Shown here: in pieces, positions 52,074-61,740 of the stretch
Numbering within the stretch: the first letter of the stretch is position 1
How the letters are laid out: the number at the start of each line of letters is the position of its first letter
NCBI RefSeq assembly: GCF_021533215.1
Contig: NZ_JAJNKA010000012.1
Location: forward strand, 157,187 to 221,186
Origin: Portibacter lacus
GTDB taxonomy: Bacteria > Bacteroidota > Bacteroidia > Chitinophagales > Saprospiraceae
Length of the DNA: 64,000 bases
Reading direction: 5' to 3'
Position numbers and translations under genes: made by a program
The notes under the pieces: generated by a model
Told to the model about the DNA's origin: nothing
Databases searched by the model: none
The model's input: the letters and a program-made list of their open reading frames with translations, nothing else

Positions 52074-52634
52074 CTAACTCTTCTTCACATATTCAGTCAA
52101 AATAACGATCTGCTGACCTTCTACTTTTCCTTCGATGTGATTCGCATTATCAGGGTCTAGTCTGATTCTTCTTACGGCAGTTCCTCTCTTCGCTGTGAAT
52201 CCTCCTCCTTTGACACTTAGATCTTTAATAAGCACAACCGTATCACCGTTTTCAAGGACGTGACCATTACTGTCTTTGTGAATAATAGCGGCATCTGCTT
52301 GAGCATCCGCCCATTCTCGAGTCTCATCATCCATATAAATCATACCTATTGCATCCTGAGCCCATGATTGGTCTTGCATCTGCTTTAATAATCGGTATGA
52401 AACCACTTGAACAGCTGGTACAACACTCCACATACTCTCATTCACACATCTCATATGATTCGTGTCAATAGTCGCGTAATCGGTTACTTGCCCTAGGCAA
52501 TTACTACAAAGTGCAATCTGATCTTCCGTGTTTTCCGAATTTTTCGGTGGTACTGTGTAAGCAGACAGGTCTTCTGGAGAAGTGCATAACTCACATTTGT
52601 TTTCACTTCGTTCTGCTAATTCTTTTAAAAGCAT
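52074..52634 (-). CDS. PhnA/YjdM-like protein
   Basis: A 186-residue cytoplasmic protein. The N-terminal zinc ribbon is CELCTSPEDLSAYTVPP with ALCSNCLGQV. The C-terminal PhnA domain is the SH3-like DSNGHVLENGDTVVLIKDL ... KRGTAVRRIRL ... EGQQIVILTEYVKKS. Members were named for phosphonate genes, but most, as probably here, have no link to phosphonate use, and no phn genes are nearby. About 75 residues lie between ribbon and domain, longer than the ~110-residue E. coli protein. Confidence 0.85.
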   Translation of the reverse strand: MLLKELAERSENKCELCTSPEDLSAYTVPPKNSENTEDQIALCSNCLGQVTDYATIDTNHMRCVNESMWSVVPAVQVVSYRLLKQMQDQSWAQDAIGMIYMDDETREWADAQADAAIIHKDSNGHVLENGDTVVLIKDLSVKGGGFTAKRGTAVRRIRLDPDNANHIEGKVEGQQIVILTEYVKKS

Positions 52635-52686
52635 TTTCTTGTTGTATTCAATTTTTCATGTAAAATCTAAAATCCAGAGAGCCCAT

Positions 52687-54198
52687 TTATTTTTCTAAAG
52701 GCCATCTATATTTGTCTTTCAGTGCTTGAGAACCACCAGTATTTCCACCTCTTTTCTTTTTTGTCCAAGGTTTGGTACTCTTTTTCTTGTCCTCAGGTTT
52801 ACTTGTATTTCTATTGTCATTTCTTTTCGGCGCATCACCTTCTGAACTAACTTTTCGTTCTGGCCTTGCAGGTCTATCTTGATTAGACTTTGCTTTTACG
52901 TCCTTTTTAGGTTTGTTACGTTTAGGCTTTTCTGATCTAGGTTTACTGTCTCGGTCTCCTCTCCCTTTGCCTTTTCCTTTACGATTCGCAAAGAATTCTT
53001 GTTTCCTTCTATTTTTCTCCTTCTGCCATTCTTTCTTCTCAGCTGCAGTCATCGGCTTATCCGTCTGTGGAAAAGGATTCTCTGTAACGATTTCTATTCG
53101 CTGACCGATTAATTTTTCGATGTCTCTTACATATTCATTTTCTTCCGGCTCACAAATTGAAAATGCAACACCTTCTTCACCTGCTCTACCAGAACGACCT
53201 ATTCTGTGAACGTAAGATTCTGGCTCATTCGGAACATCGTAATTGATGACGTATTTTAATTTGTCAATGTCTATTCCTCTTGCAGCAATATCAGTAGCTA
53301 CAAGTACTCTTGTGTTTCCAGCTTTGAATGATTTAAGTGCCTTTTGTCTTTGTGGTTGCGACTTATCTCCGTGAATAGATGAAGCATCTATATTCACTTT
53401 TTTCAAGTTTCTTGCTATTCGATCTGCACCATGTTTCGTCCTAGAAAAAACAAGCGCTTGGTCGATACCTTTATCTTCTATAATGTGGGCAAGTAAAGAT
53501 TGTTTCTTATCCCGATTTGTATAATACATATACTGTTGGATCGTCTCTGCTGTGCTAGACGCAGGAGTAACTTCCACTTTGATTGGATTATTCAAAATCT
53601 TGCTAGATAAGCTCACTATATTTTCCGGCATTGTTGCTGAGAAAAATAACGATTGTCTTTGCTTCGGTAATAAGTCTATCAGTTTATTGATGTCGTGGAT
53701 AAAACCCATATCCAACATACGATCCGCCTCATCAAGTACGAAAAGTTTTACTTCTCGCAGATTAATAAAACCTTGATTGATTAAGTCTAAAAGCCTTCCT
53801 GGTGTAGCCACTAAAATGTGAACGCCACTTTTCATTGCTCGAACCTGCTCATTTTGCTTGACACCTCCGAAAATTACCGCGTGGCGAATGAAAGTGTTCT
53901 TAGAGTACTCCCGAATATTTTCACCAATTTGGATGGCTAATTCTCTAGTAGGAGTTACAATAAGAGATCTTAATATCGGTTTCCCTTTATGTTGCTTGTC
54001 CTTATTGTATATTAATTGGATAATAGGAATTGAAAAAGCGGCAGTTTTACCTGTTCCCGTTTGAGCAACGCCTAGAACATCTTTTCTTTCTAAAACTTTT
54101 GGTATTGCCTTTTCCTGAATAGGAGTAGGCTCTTCATAACCTTTTTCTTTCAGAGCCTTCATTATAGGCTCTATTATATTTAATTCTTCAAATTTCAT
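52687..54198 (-). CDS. rhlE: DEAD-box RNA helicase (RhlE type)
   Basis: ATP-dependent RNA helicase of 503 residues for rRNA or mRNA remodelling. Motifs in order: Q motif (YEEPTPIQEKAIP), I AQTGTGKTAAFSIP, Ia PTRELAIQ, II VLDEADRMLDMGF, III SAT, V ARGIDID, VI HRIGRSGRAG. From about residue 380 the tail is very basic (RKGKGKGRGDRDSKPRSEKP, KPWTKKKRGG), as in RhlE of Bacteroidota, for RNA contact. A -7 element lies upstream. Confidence 0.93.
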   Translation of the reverse strand: MKFEELNIIEPIMKALKEKGYEEPTPIQEKAIPKVLERKDVLGVAQTGTGKTAAFSIPIIQLIYNKDKQHKGKPILRSLIVTPTRELAIQIGENIREYSKNTFIRHAVIFGGVKQNEQVRAMKSGVHILVATPGRLLDLINQGFINLREVKLFVLDEADRMLDMGFIHDINKLIDLLPKQRQSLFFSATMPENIVSLSSKILNNPIKVEVTPASSTAETIQQYMYYTNRDKKQSLLAHIIEDKGIDQALVFSRTKHGADRIARNLKKVNIDASSIHGDKSQPQRQKALKSFKAGNTRVLVATDIAARGIDIDKLKYVINYDVPNEPESYVHRIGRSGRAGEEGVAFSICEPEENEYVRDIEKLIGQRIEIVTENPFPQTDKPMTAAEKKEWQKEKNRRKQEFFANRKGKGKGRGDRDSKPRSEKPKRNKPKKDVKAKSNQDRPARPERKVSSEGDAPKRNDNRNTSKPEDKKKSTKPWTKKKRGGNTGGSQALKDKYRWPLEK

Positions 54199-54253
54199 TT
54201 AATTCATTATTTCTTTGAATACATTCAAAGCCAGTTTACGTCTAATAAGTTGG

Positions 54254-54261
54254 CAAAGATA
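54254..54261 (-). promoter_or_regulatory. Candidate -7 promoter element of rhlE
   Basis: Minus-strand TATCTTTG is an exact TAnnTTTG match, 55 bases before the ATG at 54198. Confidence 0.5.
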
Positions 54262-54385
54262 GTAATATTAAAGTAAATTATAATGCGTAGGGCTAACGAT
54301 GAGTTTGTGCAAAGATTTGTACCTTTATATACCGCACACTAATTATCAGACAATGAAGTGATTTTTATCAATTCAATTTTAAATT

Positions 54386-56074
54386 ATGATAACAATGAAT
54401 CGTCTACTAGCGCTATTATTATTTTTTTTCTGCCTACAATCATGTGAAGAGAAAGTACCTGCACCAATGCAAGTTGATCAATCTCCTTTATTGAAGATGT
54501 ATGATTGGAATTCAACTCCGAAATCGAGTCAGGATTCAATGCTACACAAATACACTCCTTTTAAACTAGAAGCAGATATCTCGGAACTCAACGAAAATTA
54601 TCGTAAAATGATTCCATTATTAATAGAAGCTGCTCAGATAATGGATGATTTGTTCTGGTATGAAGCCTATGGAGACAAAGAAGAATTAATGAATTCGATG
54701 AAGGGGAATGCGATGAAAGCCTATGCTAGCATTAACTATGGTCCATGGGATCGGCTAGATGGAAATAAGCCATTTGTAGAAGGAATAGGGGCAAAAGCAC
54801 CTGGGTCAAATTTTTACCCAAAAGATATGACCAAAGCAGAATTCGAAGCTTCATCTATAGAAGACAAGACAAGTTTGTACACATTTATCAGAAGAGATGA
54901 TAAAGGTGAATTAATCAGTATTCCTTATCATGTCCAATTTAAAGAAGAAGTAACAAAGGTATCTGAATTGTTAAAACAAGCTGCTGCGCTATCCGAAGAT
55001 GCAGGACTTAAGAAATACCTAACCTTAAGATCCGAAGCGGTCTTAACAGATGAATACCAAGAAAGTGATATGGCATGGCTGGATATGAAAAGTAATCCTA
55101 TAGATGTAGTTATCGGACCTATCGAAAATTATGAAGATCAGCTGTATGGTTACAAAGCGGCACATGAAGCATTCATTCTGATTAAGGATATGGAGTGGAG
55201 TAAGCGGTTGGAAAAATATGCTGCTTACCTTCCAGAGCTTCAGAAGGGTTTGCCGGTAGCGGGTGCCTATAAAATGGAATCACCAGGAAGTGATACAGAC
55301 TTAAATGCTTACGATGTTGTATATTATGCGGGAGACTGTAATGCAGGATCGAAAACCATTGCTATTAATCTTCCCAATGACGAAGAAGTACAATTGGCTA
55401 AAGGCACAAGAAGGTTGCAACTGAAGAATGCCATGAAGGCAAAATTCGAAAAAATATTAATCCCGATTGCTGATGAATTAATTGATCCTTCCCAACGAAA
55501 TCACATCACCTTCGATGCATTTTTTGCGAATACCATGTTTCATGAGGTAGCGCATGGGTTAGGAATTAAGAATACGATAGACGGAAAGGGAACTGTAAGA
55601 AAAGCACTGAAGGAACACGCTTCTGCTTTAGAGGAAGGAAAGGCGGATATGCTGGGGCTTTACATGATTAATCAGTTGCATAAAAAAGGTGAAATCGACG
55701 GTGAACTCGATGATTATATCGTGACTTTTATGGCAGGAATATTCAGGTCTGTGAGATTCGGCGCATCTTCTGCCCATGGAAAAGCCAATATGATTAGATT
55801 TAATTTCTTTGATGAAATGGGTGCTTTTTCTAGAGATGAGAAAACAGGGAAATACACGGTTAATTTTGATAAGTTCCAAGATGCAATGTCTGCCTTGTCA
55901 GAAATGATACTAACTTTGCAGGGAGATGGAAATTATGACGGAGTTGCAGAATTGGTTTCTAAGCAAGGTGGTATAGGACCTCAATTACAATCAGATCTAG
56001 ATCGATTAGCAGCAAAAGGAATTCCAGTAGATATCATTTTTGATCAAGGAATTCATGCTTTAGACCTTAAATGA
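54386..56074 (+). CDS. M49-like zinc peptidase lipoprotein (dipeptidyl-peptidase III family-related)
   Basis: A 562-residue lipoprotein (lipobox CLQSC, Cys20). The zinc motif is HEVAH in MFHEVAHGLGIKN (His386), followed about 30 residues later by LEEGKADMLG, matching the order HExxH...EExxAD seen in the DPP III-related family, whose own motif is HExxGH. PFVEGIGAKAPGSNFYPKDM is a conserved family block. It probably trims oligopeptides in the periplasm. The CFFCG protein gene starts ten bases downstream, so they are co-transcribed. Confidence 0.75.
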   Translation: MITMNRLLALLLFFFCLQSCEEKVPAPMQVDQSPLLKMYDWNSTPKSSQDSMLHKYTPFKLEADISELNENYRKMIPLLIEAAQIMDDLFWYEAYGDKEELMNSMKGNAMKAYASINYGPWDRLDGNKPFVEGIGAKAPGSNFYPKDMTKAEFEASSIEDKTSLYTFIRRDDKGELISIPYHVQFKEEVTKVSELLKQAAALSEDAGLKKYLTLRSEAVLTDEYQESDMAWLDMKSNPIDVVIGPIENYEDQLYGYKAAHEAFILIKDMEWSKRLEKYAAYLPELQKGLPVAGAYKMESPGSDTDLNAYDVVYYAGDCNAGSKTIAINLPNDEEVQLAKGTRRLQLKNAMKAKFEKILIPIADELIDPSQRNHITFDAFFANTMFHEVAHGLGIKNTIDGKGTVRKALKEHASALEEGKADMLGLYMINQLHKKGEIDGELDDYIVTFMAGIFRSVRFGASSAHGKANMIRFNFFDEMGAFSRDEKTGKYTVNFDKFQDAMSALSEMILTLQGDGNYDGVAELVSKQGGIGPQLQSDLDRLAAKGIPVDIIFDQGIHALDLK

Positions 56075-56084
56075 GAAGCGATAA

Positions 56085-56531
56085 ATGAAGTGGAGATTTA
56101 ATATTATAGTTTTTTTGAGCTTAATACTATGTTCTGTTTCATCGTATGGTCAGGAGCGGAATGATTGGATTTTATTCGAAGAAGCGACCTTCAAAGAAAT
56201 TTTCGTAAAAGAATTTTTTACTTTTAAGAGTCTGCTAAATCCTGATGAAGATATATTAAAACTTGAAGGCCAAGAGTTGTGGATCACTGGTTATTATATA
56301 CCAGTTGCAACAAAGGATAGTAGTATTATCCTTTCGAAGACTCCTTTTGCTAGTTGTTTTTTCTGTGGTTCTGCAGGACAAGAGACGGTAATCGATGTAA
56401 GATTAAGAAAAGCTCCTCCGCGTAATTTTGTAGCTGATGATAAGATAAGTGTAAAAGGTGTATTGAAATTGAACACTTCCGACTGGGAGACGTTAAGCTT
56501 TATTCTTGAAGAAAGCATAATTGTTGAGTAA
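56085..56531 (+). CDS. Secreted CFFCG-motif protein (DUF3299-like), copy 2
   Basis: A 148-residue exported protein with a signal peptide (FLSLILCSVSSYG, cleavage before QERN). It shares LEGQELWITGYYIPV, FASCFFCGSAGQETVIDV and ISVKGVLKLNTSDWE with the copy at 19418-19861, so the CFFCG[GS]AGxETV block and the two flanking strands define the family. This copy sits in an operon with the M49-like peptidase. Function unknown. Confidence 0.6.
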   Translation: MKWRFNIIVFLSLILCSVSSYGQERNDWILFEEATFKEIFVKEFFTFKSLLNPDEDILKLEGQELWITGYYIPVATKDSSIILSKTPFASCFFCGSAGQETVIDVRLRKAPPRNFVADDKISVKGVLKLNTSDWETLSFILEESIIVE

Positions 56532-56626
56532 TATGTAATATTCGCTGATATTCTTATTGAAACCTATAATTAGGTGGACATTTTACTTTATGATGTAGTG
56601 GAATTATTAGCGCTAAACAAACATAT

Positions 56627-58897
56627 TTGGGAGATCAAAGCTTGCATCATGTTACACCAGAAAAAGGATGGAAAGGACTAGTTCAAAATTGGAAATCTGA
56701 TTTTTTAGCAGCTATTAGCGTATCATTTGTCGCTCTTCCTTTAGGATTAGGTGTGGCAGTTGCTTCAGGAGTTCCTCCTATCTCGGGTTTGATTTCTGCA
56801 ATTATCGGTGGGGTAGTCGTTACCTTATTTAGAGGAAGTCATCTTGCTATTAATGGTCCGGCAGCAGGTTTGATTGCGGTCATTTTGTCCGCAATTGTTA
56901 CGCTAGATGATGGCACGGGACAGGCGATTAATTATATGTTAGCTGCGACTGTCATTGCTGGATTTATACAAGTAATTCTAGGTTTTCTAAAATTGGGATA
57001 TATTGCCGAAACGATTCCTTCTTCTGTGATTCAAGGAGTCATGGTAGCCATAGGAATTATTATTTTCACCAGTCAAATTTATGTTGCATTCGGAATGACT
57101 GCGACTGGTGCGAATACAGTGGAGAATTTGTTTCAATTGTTTGGAAGACTCTCAGAAATAAATCCCATTATCGCTTTAATTTCCATTATTGGGATCATAC
57201 TGCTAGTGGTAATTCCTAGGATTAATTCTAGACTGTTACATTTTTTTCCAGCAACACTTTGGGTTTTGTTGATCTCCATTGTCGTTGTGTATAGCTTCAA
57301 TTTTTTCGATGAGCACAGCATCCATATTTTCGATAGTGATTATATCGTCGGGCCTCAATATTTAATAGGAATTCCGGATGATCTGAGTAAGGCATTGCTA
57401 TTTCCGAATTTCAGCAAAATAAACACCTTCCCGTTTTGGGTTGCAGTGATATCCATTACCTTAATTGCGACGATACAGACATTGGCCATGGCTAAAGCTG
57501 TAGACAAACTAGATCCCTATCGAAGGAAGTCTAATCTAAATAAAGATTTAATCGGGATGGGAATTGGAACAATAGTTTCTAGTGCTATCGGTGGGCTGCC
57601 AGTCATTACGGTGGTCGTTCGAAGTACCGTGAACATTACGAATAATGCCAAAACAAAGTGGTCGAACTTTTACCATGGATTGCTCATTATTTTATTCCTC
57701 TTTTTGCTCGCACCAGCAATTCAGAAAGTCCCTTTAGCGGCACTTGCTGCAATCCTTGTTTATATTGGTTTTCGTTTGGCTTCGCCCGGAGTATTTAAGA
57801 AAATTTATGATTCGGGAATAGAGCAATTGTTGTTCATGATTGTGACCATTATCATTACTTTATATACGGATTTATTGATGGGGATTATAGGAGGAACACT
57901 CTTTACTTTAATGGTCCAGATTCTGTTGGCAAGACTACCAGCTAGGAAGTTTATTATGGTAGCATTGAGAAATGATGCCCAACTCGCCTCTAGAAAAGAT
58001 GGCAGTTTTGACATTAAAGTAAGAGGTGTCGCTAATTTTCTATCCATTCCTAAGTTTAATAAATTAATAGCCAATATTCCAACTGGAAAGAACGTCCACA
58101 TTGACCTATCAGAAACGCGTCTAGTAGGCCTTTCCTACATCGAAAGGCTTTATGAATATGTGAATGCTCAAGGAGAAACAGGAGGTGAAGTAGAGCTGTC
58201 GGGTTTAGAAAACCATGTCTCTTCTTCTACACATAATAAGGCGCTTAAGATTCATCTTAGTCCGAGTTCTCCCAAGCTTTCTCCACGACAAGACCACCTT
58301 CGAGACCTTGCGAGCAAGTTGAATTTCACCTTTGACCCACAGGCTAATTGGAATACTTCCTACCTTAAGAATTTCCGTTTTTTCGAAATCAGACCGATCG
58401 AGCGAAAATCTAATGTCCTTAGAGGTTCTTTTTCAGATCAAAAGGTACAATGGGAAGTTGCAGATGTGATTTTCAATGAAGGAGCGGCCTTCACTGCTGA
58501 AGTATTTCATACGACTGTGATGACGTTGCGGTTAAGTGATACGATTCCGATGTTCGTAATGGAGAAGGAAGGATTATTTGATAAGATATTCGATCGAGTG
58601 ATGGCCTTTACGGGGTATAAAGATATTGACTTTGATATGTATACGGGCTTTTCTAGTAAGTTCTTATTGATGGGGGAAGATGAAGAAGCGGTGAGAGCAT
58701 TTTTTAATCAGCAATTGATCCGATTTTTCGAGGATTCACCGATATACCACATTGAAAGTAATGGAGAAGCATTATTGATTTTCAATAAATTAAAATTGGC
58801 AAGAACGGATGAGGTGCAAAAAATGCTGGAGTTTTCTGAGAAACTATTGAAACGAATAGAAAGTAGAACCTTAATAGAAAAGGCCACCGGAAAGTAA
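56627..58897 (+). CDS. SulP-family anion transporter with extra C-terminal domain
   Basis: Inner-membrane anion transporter (sulfate or bicarbonate type) of 756 residues. Residues ~20-420 hold the SLC26/SulP membrane domain: LPLGLGVAVASGVPPISGLI, GSHLAINGPAAGLIAVI, PSSVIQGVMVAIG. An STAS-like region covers ~440-540 (VHIDLSETRLVGLSYIERLY). The last ~200 residues form another soluble domain (EVFHTTVMTLRLSDTIPMFV, KDIDFDMYTGFSSKFLLMGE, EDEEAVRAFFNQQLIRFFED) that is not part of ordinary SulP proteins. Start is TTG 56627: the nearest upstream stop (56591) is followed by no ATG, and the next ATG lies within the membrane domain. Confidence 0.85.
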   Translation: MGDQSLHHVTPEKGWKGLVQNWKSDFLAAISVSFVALPLGLGVAVASGVPPISGLISAIIGGVVVTLFRGSHLAINGPAAGLIAVILSAIVTLDDGTGQAINYMLAATVIAGFIQVILGFLKLGYIAETIPSSVIQGVMVAIGIIIFTSQIYVAFGMTATGANTVENLFQLFGRLSEINPIIALISIIGIILLVVIPRINSRLLHFFPATLWVLLISIVVVYSFNFFDEHSIHIFDSDYIVGPQYLIGIPDDLSKALLFPNFSKINTFPFWVAVISITLIATIQTLAMAKAVDKLDPYRRKSNLNKDLIGMGIGTIVSSAIGGLPVITVVVRSTVNITNNAKTKWSNFYHGLLIILFLFLLAPAIQKVPLAALAAILVYIGFRLASPGVFKKIYDSGIEQLLFMIVTIIITLYTDLLMGIIGGTLFTLMVQILLARLPARKFIMVALRNDAQLASRKDGSFDIKVRGVANFLSIPKFNKLIANIPTGKNVHIDLSETRLVGLSYIERLYEYVNAQGETGGEVELSGLENHVSSSTHNKALKIHLSPSSPKLSPRQDHLRDLASKLNFTFDPQANWNTSYLKNFRFFEIRPIERKSNVLRGSFSDQKVQWEVADVIFNEGAAFTAEVFHTTVMTLRLSDTIPMFVMEKEGLFDKIFDRVMAFTGYKDIDFDMYTGFSSKFLLMGEDEEAVRAFFNQQLIRFFEDSPIYHIESNGEALLIFNKLKLARTDEVQKMLEFSEKLLKRIESRTLIEKATGK

Positions 58898-58928
58898 TCC
58901 TCATGATACTCCGATGACCCATCTATTT

Positions 58929-59879
58929 TTATTGTTTTACAAATGAAGTGGCAAATCGCTTACCGTCGACATTGATGACAAAAAAGTAATTTCCATTTGT
59001 CAATGTTCTGATATCATAACCATTATCCTTCTTTTGGAATTGTTGTGTTAACCTACCAGCTGCATCATATATTTCAGCAGAATACGAAGTATCTTCTAAT
59101 CCATTGACATATAACATATCGGAAGTTGGGTTAGGGAAGATTTTTAGGTCAATGCTTTCGCCTAGAATTGTTGTAGAAGATTCGATGTCTAAAAGAACAT
59201 TATCTATACAAAAATAAGCGGGTGTGTTCATGCCAAATGCTCCCACATCACTTGAGTTTAGTGTGAATTCAATGCTATCAGCAGGGCCTAATGAACGGGT
59301 TTCAACATATGTCCAATCCTTTACGATGTAGTCTTGGCTATTGTCTTCGAATCGATAGTCAGCTAAGTAAAAGTTAATACTATCAACTGATCTTTCTCCT
59401 TCATACCATTTTCTAATGGTCAATAGGAAGAAGTCAGGATCATCACCTGATTCGCCACCAAATTTTTTCGCAAATGCATCTCCTTCTAACATGCTTAAGG
59501 CGGTGAAAGTACTATTAGTTATATAAATTCCATTAATCGTCATCCCCGCGGTTAATTCTATTAGCCTGAAAACTACAGGTTGGTAGGCACTTGCAACGCC
59601 ATAAGCATCCGAAACTTTTCCACCTCCAGCATACGAACTATATTGGTTGATGTAGCCTGGAGTTACCGTATCTCGCATGGAAGAAATAGCCCAGTCTGTC
59701 CAACTATCATATTCTGGATTGTAATTATTTGGAAAAAAAAGATTTCCATTATAAAAGCCTCCACCGCCATTGTTTTGGAATGTATCTAATTCGTCCAATA
59801 GATTTTCGAATCCTGCAACCTCTTGTGATTGAGCAGTAAATACAGCTAAAAAAGCTGCGATTAATAGTAAGTGTTTCAT
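58929..59879 (-). CDS. DUF4465 protein with T9SS type A sorting domain, B12 operon
   Basis: A 316-residue exported protein; signal peptide LLLIAAFLAVFTAQS (before QEVA). Residues ~20-230 are a DUF4465 domain (GGGGFYNGNLFFPNNY, DSWTDWAISSMRDT, GMTINGIYITNSTF, AFGMNTPAYFCIDNVLLD). From ILGESIDLKIFPNPTSDMLYV there is a type A sorting domain ending SFVKQ, so T9SS places it at the surface or in the medium. Four-base overlap with the upstream TonB receptor and the cobalamin riboswitch put it under B12 control. As I recall, DUF4465 lipoproteins of gut Bacteroidetes (BtuH) bind B12; the same role is inferred here. Confidence 0.8.
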   Translation of the reverse strand: MKHLLLIAAFLAVFTAQSQEVAGFENLLDELDTFQNNGGGGFYNGNLFFPNNYNPEYDSWTDWAISSMRDTVTPGYINQYSSYAGGGKVSDAYGVASAYQPVVFRLIELTAGMTINGIYITNSTFTALSMLEGDAFAKKFGGESGDDPDFFLLTIRKWYEGERSVDSINFYLADYRFEDNSQDYIVKDWTYVETRSLGPADSIEFTLNSSDVGAFGMNTPAYFCIDNVLLDIESSTTILGESIDLKIFPNPTSDMLYVNGLEDTSYSAEIYDAAGRLTQQFQKKDNGYDIRTLTNGNYFFVINVDGKRFATSFVKQ

Positions 59880-61693
59880 TTAATTATTTTTGTTTTTATT
59901 CCTAATTCGAAATGCCTTCCCGGCATCGGCCTTCGCTCGATGATTCGGTATTGTTCATTCCATATATTGTTAATTCTTCCATAGATGCCGACTCGTTTCA
60001 GATTGATTCCTAATTGCATTTCTGCAATAGCGTAGGCGTCTAAATTTTCATTGATTCCTGAAGTTTGACCAATAAATTTGTGGTGATAACTCCAGTTTAA
60101 TTTCCTATAATCTAGTTGTATACTAGCAAACCCAGAGTGTGTCGGGGTATAGAACAATTGGTCTCCAGCGTTGATTTTCGGGAATTTGACCGCGATGGTA
60201 TTGGTAGATTTGATATAATCGTACCCGATAGTTGACTTGATTTTTACATTGCGAATCTGATAGCGCAGTCGGAGTTCAGTTTCCACACCTCTGCTCCATA
60301 CTTTATTAAGATTATAAGGCTGGAAGTAACTACCACCTTCTATCAGTGCCCACTGAATCCAATGGTCGATTATTCGGTTAAAACCAGTGATTTGTCCGCG
60401 TATTTTTTCGTTTTTATAGGTCAATGTTGCCTCTTGACTCCAGCCAGATTCGGCAAGTAAGTCAGGATTTCCACCAGGGGCCCAGAAACGATCATTCAAG
60501 GTCGGTAGGCGATAATTTCTGCTTATTTTTCCTTTCGTCTTTAAGTAATTGGTAATAGGAATTTCAAATGCGAATGCAGGCATAAATGGAGTAACCTTAG
60601 CATCTACGATTTCTTGTCGACCACTTAGTTGAAACCATTTGTATTGGTACCGAACGAAAGCTGCGGTCTTTGATTCAACAGCTTCATTCTTATAATTACT
60701 TGGGGAGCTTACCGTGGTATAGAATTGACTCATACCAATACTGAATTGCTGAAATTTATTTAATTTCAATTCATAATTTCCATCTAAGATCAAGGTCTCG
60801 AAATGAGTGTATGATGCTGTATTAGTAGGTTGGTCAGTGTAATCTAAGTCCTCCGAGAAAAACGCGGTCTTTACTTTTAGATTTTGGTTTTTTTGTTTGT
60901 GATTCCACTGTATAGAAAGACGGTGTGACAGGTCTTCTTGGTAGGCTTCACTCGTGTTTTGGACGGTGGTTGGTGGGGTTTCTCGGTAAGCATTAGCATA
61001 CCAATAGAATAAAGAAAGCTTATTTTTCTTGTTGATGGTCCAGAAAATATCTTGGTTAAAATTGTATTGTTTTTGGGCGGAGTTAACTTGATTTTTTTGT
61101 TGATTTCCAGCGATAGTATATGGGTAGTCGTTTTTTGCTTTCAGGAATGAGATGCTGGTATTTGATTGAATCGATCTGTAGTTATAAGAAAGTTTTGCTT
61201 GTTCATGGAGCATGTCAAAAGACCCGACACGCAATAAGTTTTCAAATACGGTTCTGCCGTCCTCTTGGGGTTTGTGGTGTAAGTTAATTACACCGCCGAT
61301 TGCCCCAGATCCCCACATGGCGGAGTTACCACCTTTTTGTAAGATGATATCATCGGCTGCCCAGGTGTTCAATAATGAAAGATCTAGCAAACCTAGAAAA
61401 GGATTCTGAATGGGCAGGTCATTCCATAAAACTAAAGTATGGTTTGCGCTTCCACCTCTAATAGATGATGTGGCAATGGAACCAGGGCCATAATTTTTTA
61501 TAAAGACGGAAGATGCTTGATCGATCGCTTCAGAAACATTGGAAGTGTTTTTAATGGTTTGTTGAAGTCCTCCGAAATTCTGTGATCTAAGTGGTGATGC
61601 AGAAATATAAATGGTGTCAATAACCTTTTCCTGCCCATTTGCAGCGTTGCAAAATAGGAGCATAAGGAATCCACATGCTATCCATTTATTCAT
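59876..61693 (-). CDS. BtuB-like TonB-dependent cobalamin receptor
   Basis: Outer-membrane TonB receptor of 605 residues, close to the length of E. coli BtuB. Signal peptide FLMLLFCNAANG, possible TonB box at IDTIYISASP, plug with SIRGGSANHTLVLWNDLPIQ and QKGGNSAMWGSGAIGGVINL, then a barrel with NRLPTLNDRFWAPGGNPDLL-type motif (RLPTLNDRFWAPGG) and a C-terminal GRHFELGIKTKIIK. The riboswitch directly upstream identifies cobalamin as the probable ligand. The 3' end overlaps the DUF4465 gene. Confidence 0.9.
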   Translation of the reverse strand: MNKWIACGFLMLLFCNAANGQEKVIDTIYISASPLRSQNFGGLQQTIKNTSNVSEAIDQASSVFIKNYGPGSIATSSIRGGSANHTLVLWNDLPIQNPFLGLLDLSLLNTWAADDIILQKGGNSAMWGSGAIGGVINLHHKPQEDGRTVFENLLRVGSFDMLHEQAKLSYNYRSIQSNTSISFLKAKNDYPYTIAGNQQKNQVNSAQKQYNFNQDIFWTINKKNKLSLFYWYANAYRETPPTTVQNTSEAYQEDLSHRLSIQWNHKQKNQNLKVKTAFFSEDLDYTDQPTNTASYTHFETLILDGNYELKLNKFQQFSIGMSQFYTTVSSPSNYKNEAVESKTAAFVRYQYKWFQLSGRQEIVDAKVTPFMPAFAFEIPITNYLKTKGKISRNYRLPTLNDRFWAPGGNPDLLAESGWSQEATLTYKNEKIRGQITGFNRIIDHWIQWALIEGGSYFQPYNLNKVWSRGVETELRLRYQIRNVKIKSTIGYDYIKSTNTIAVKFPKINAGDQLFYTPTHSGFASIQLDYRKLNWSYHHKFIGQTSGINENLDAYAIAEMQLGINLKRVGIYGRINNIWNEQYRIIERRPMPGRHFELGIKTKIIK

Positions 61694-61740
61694 AGAATAT
61701 TGATTTTTGCTTTTCCACCGAAAGCATTAAATACAAGTTT

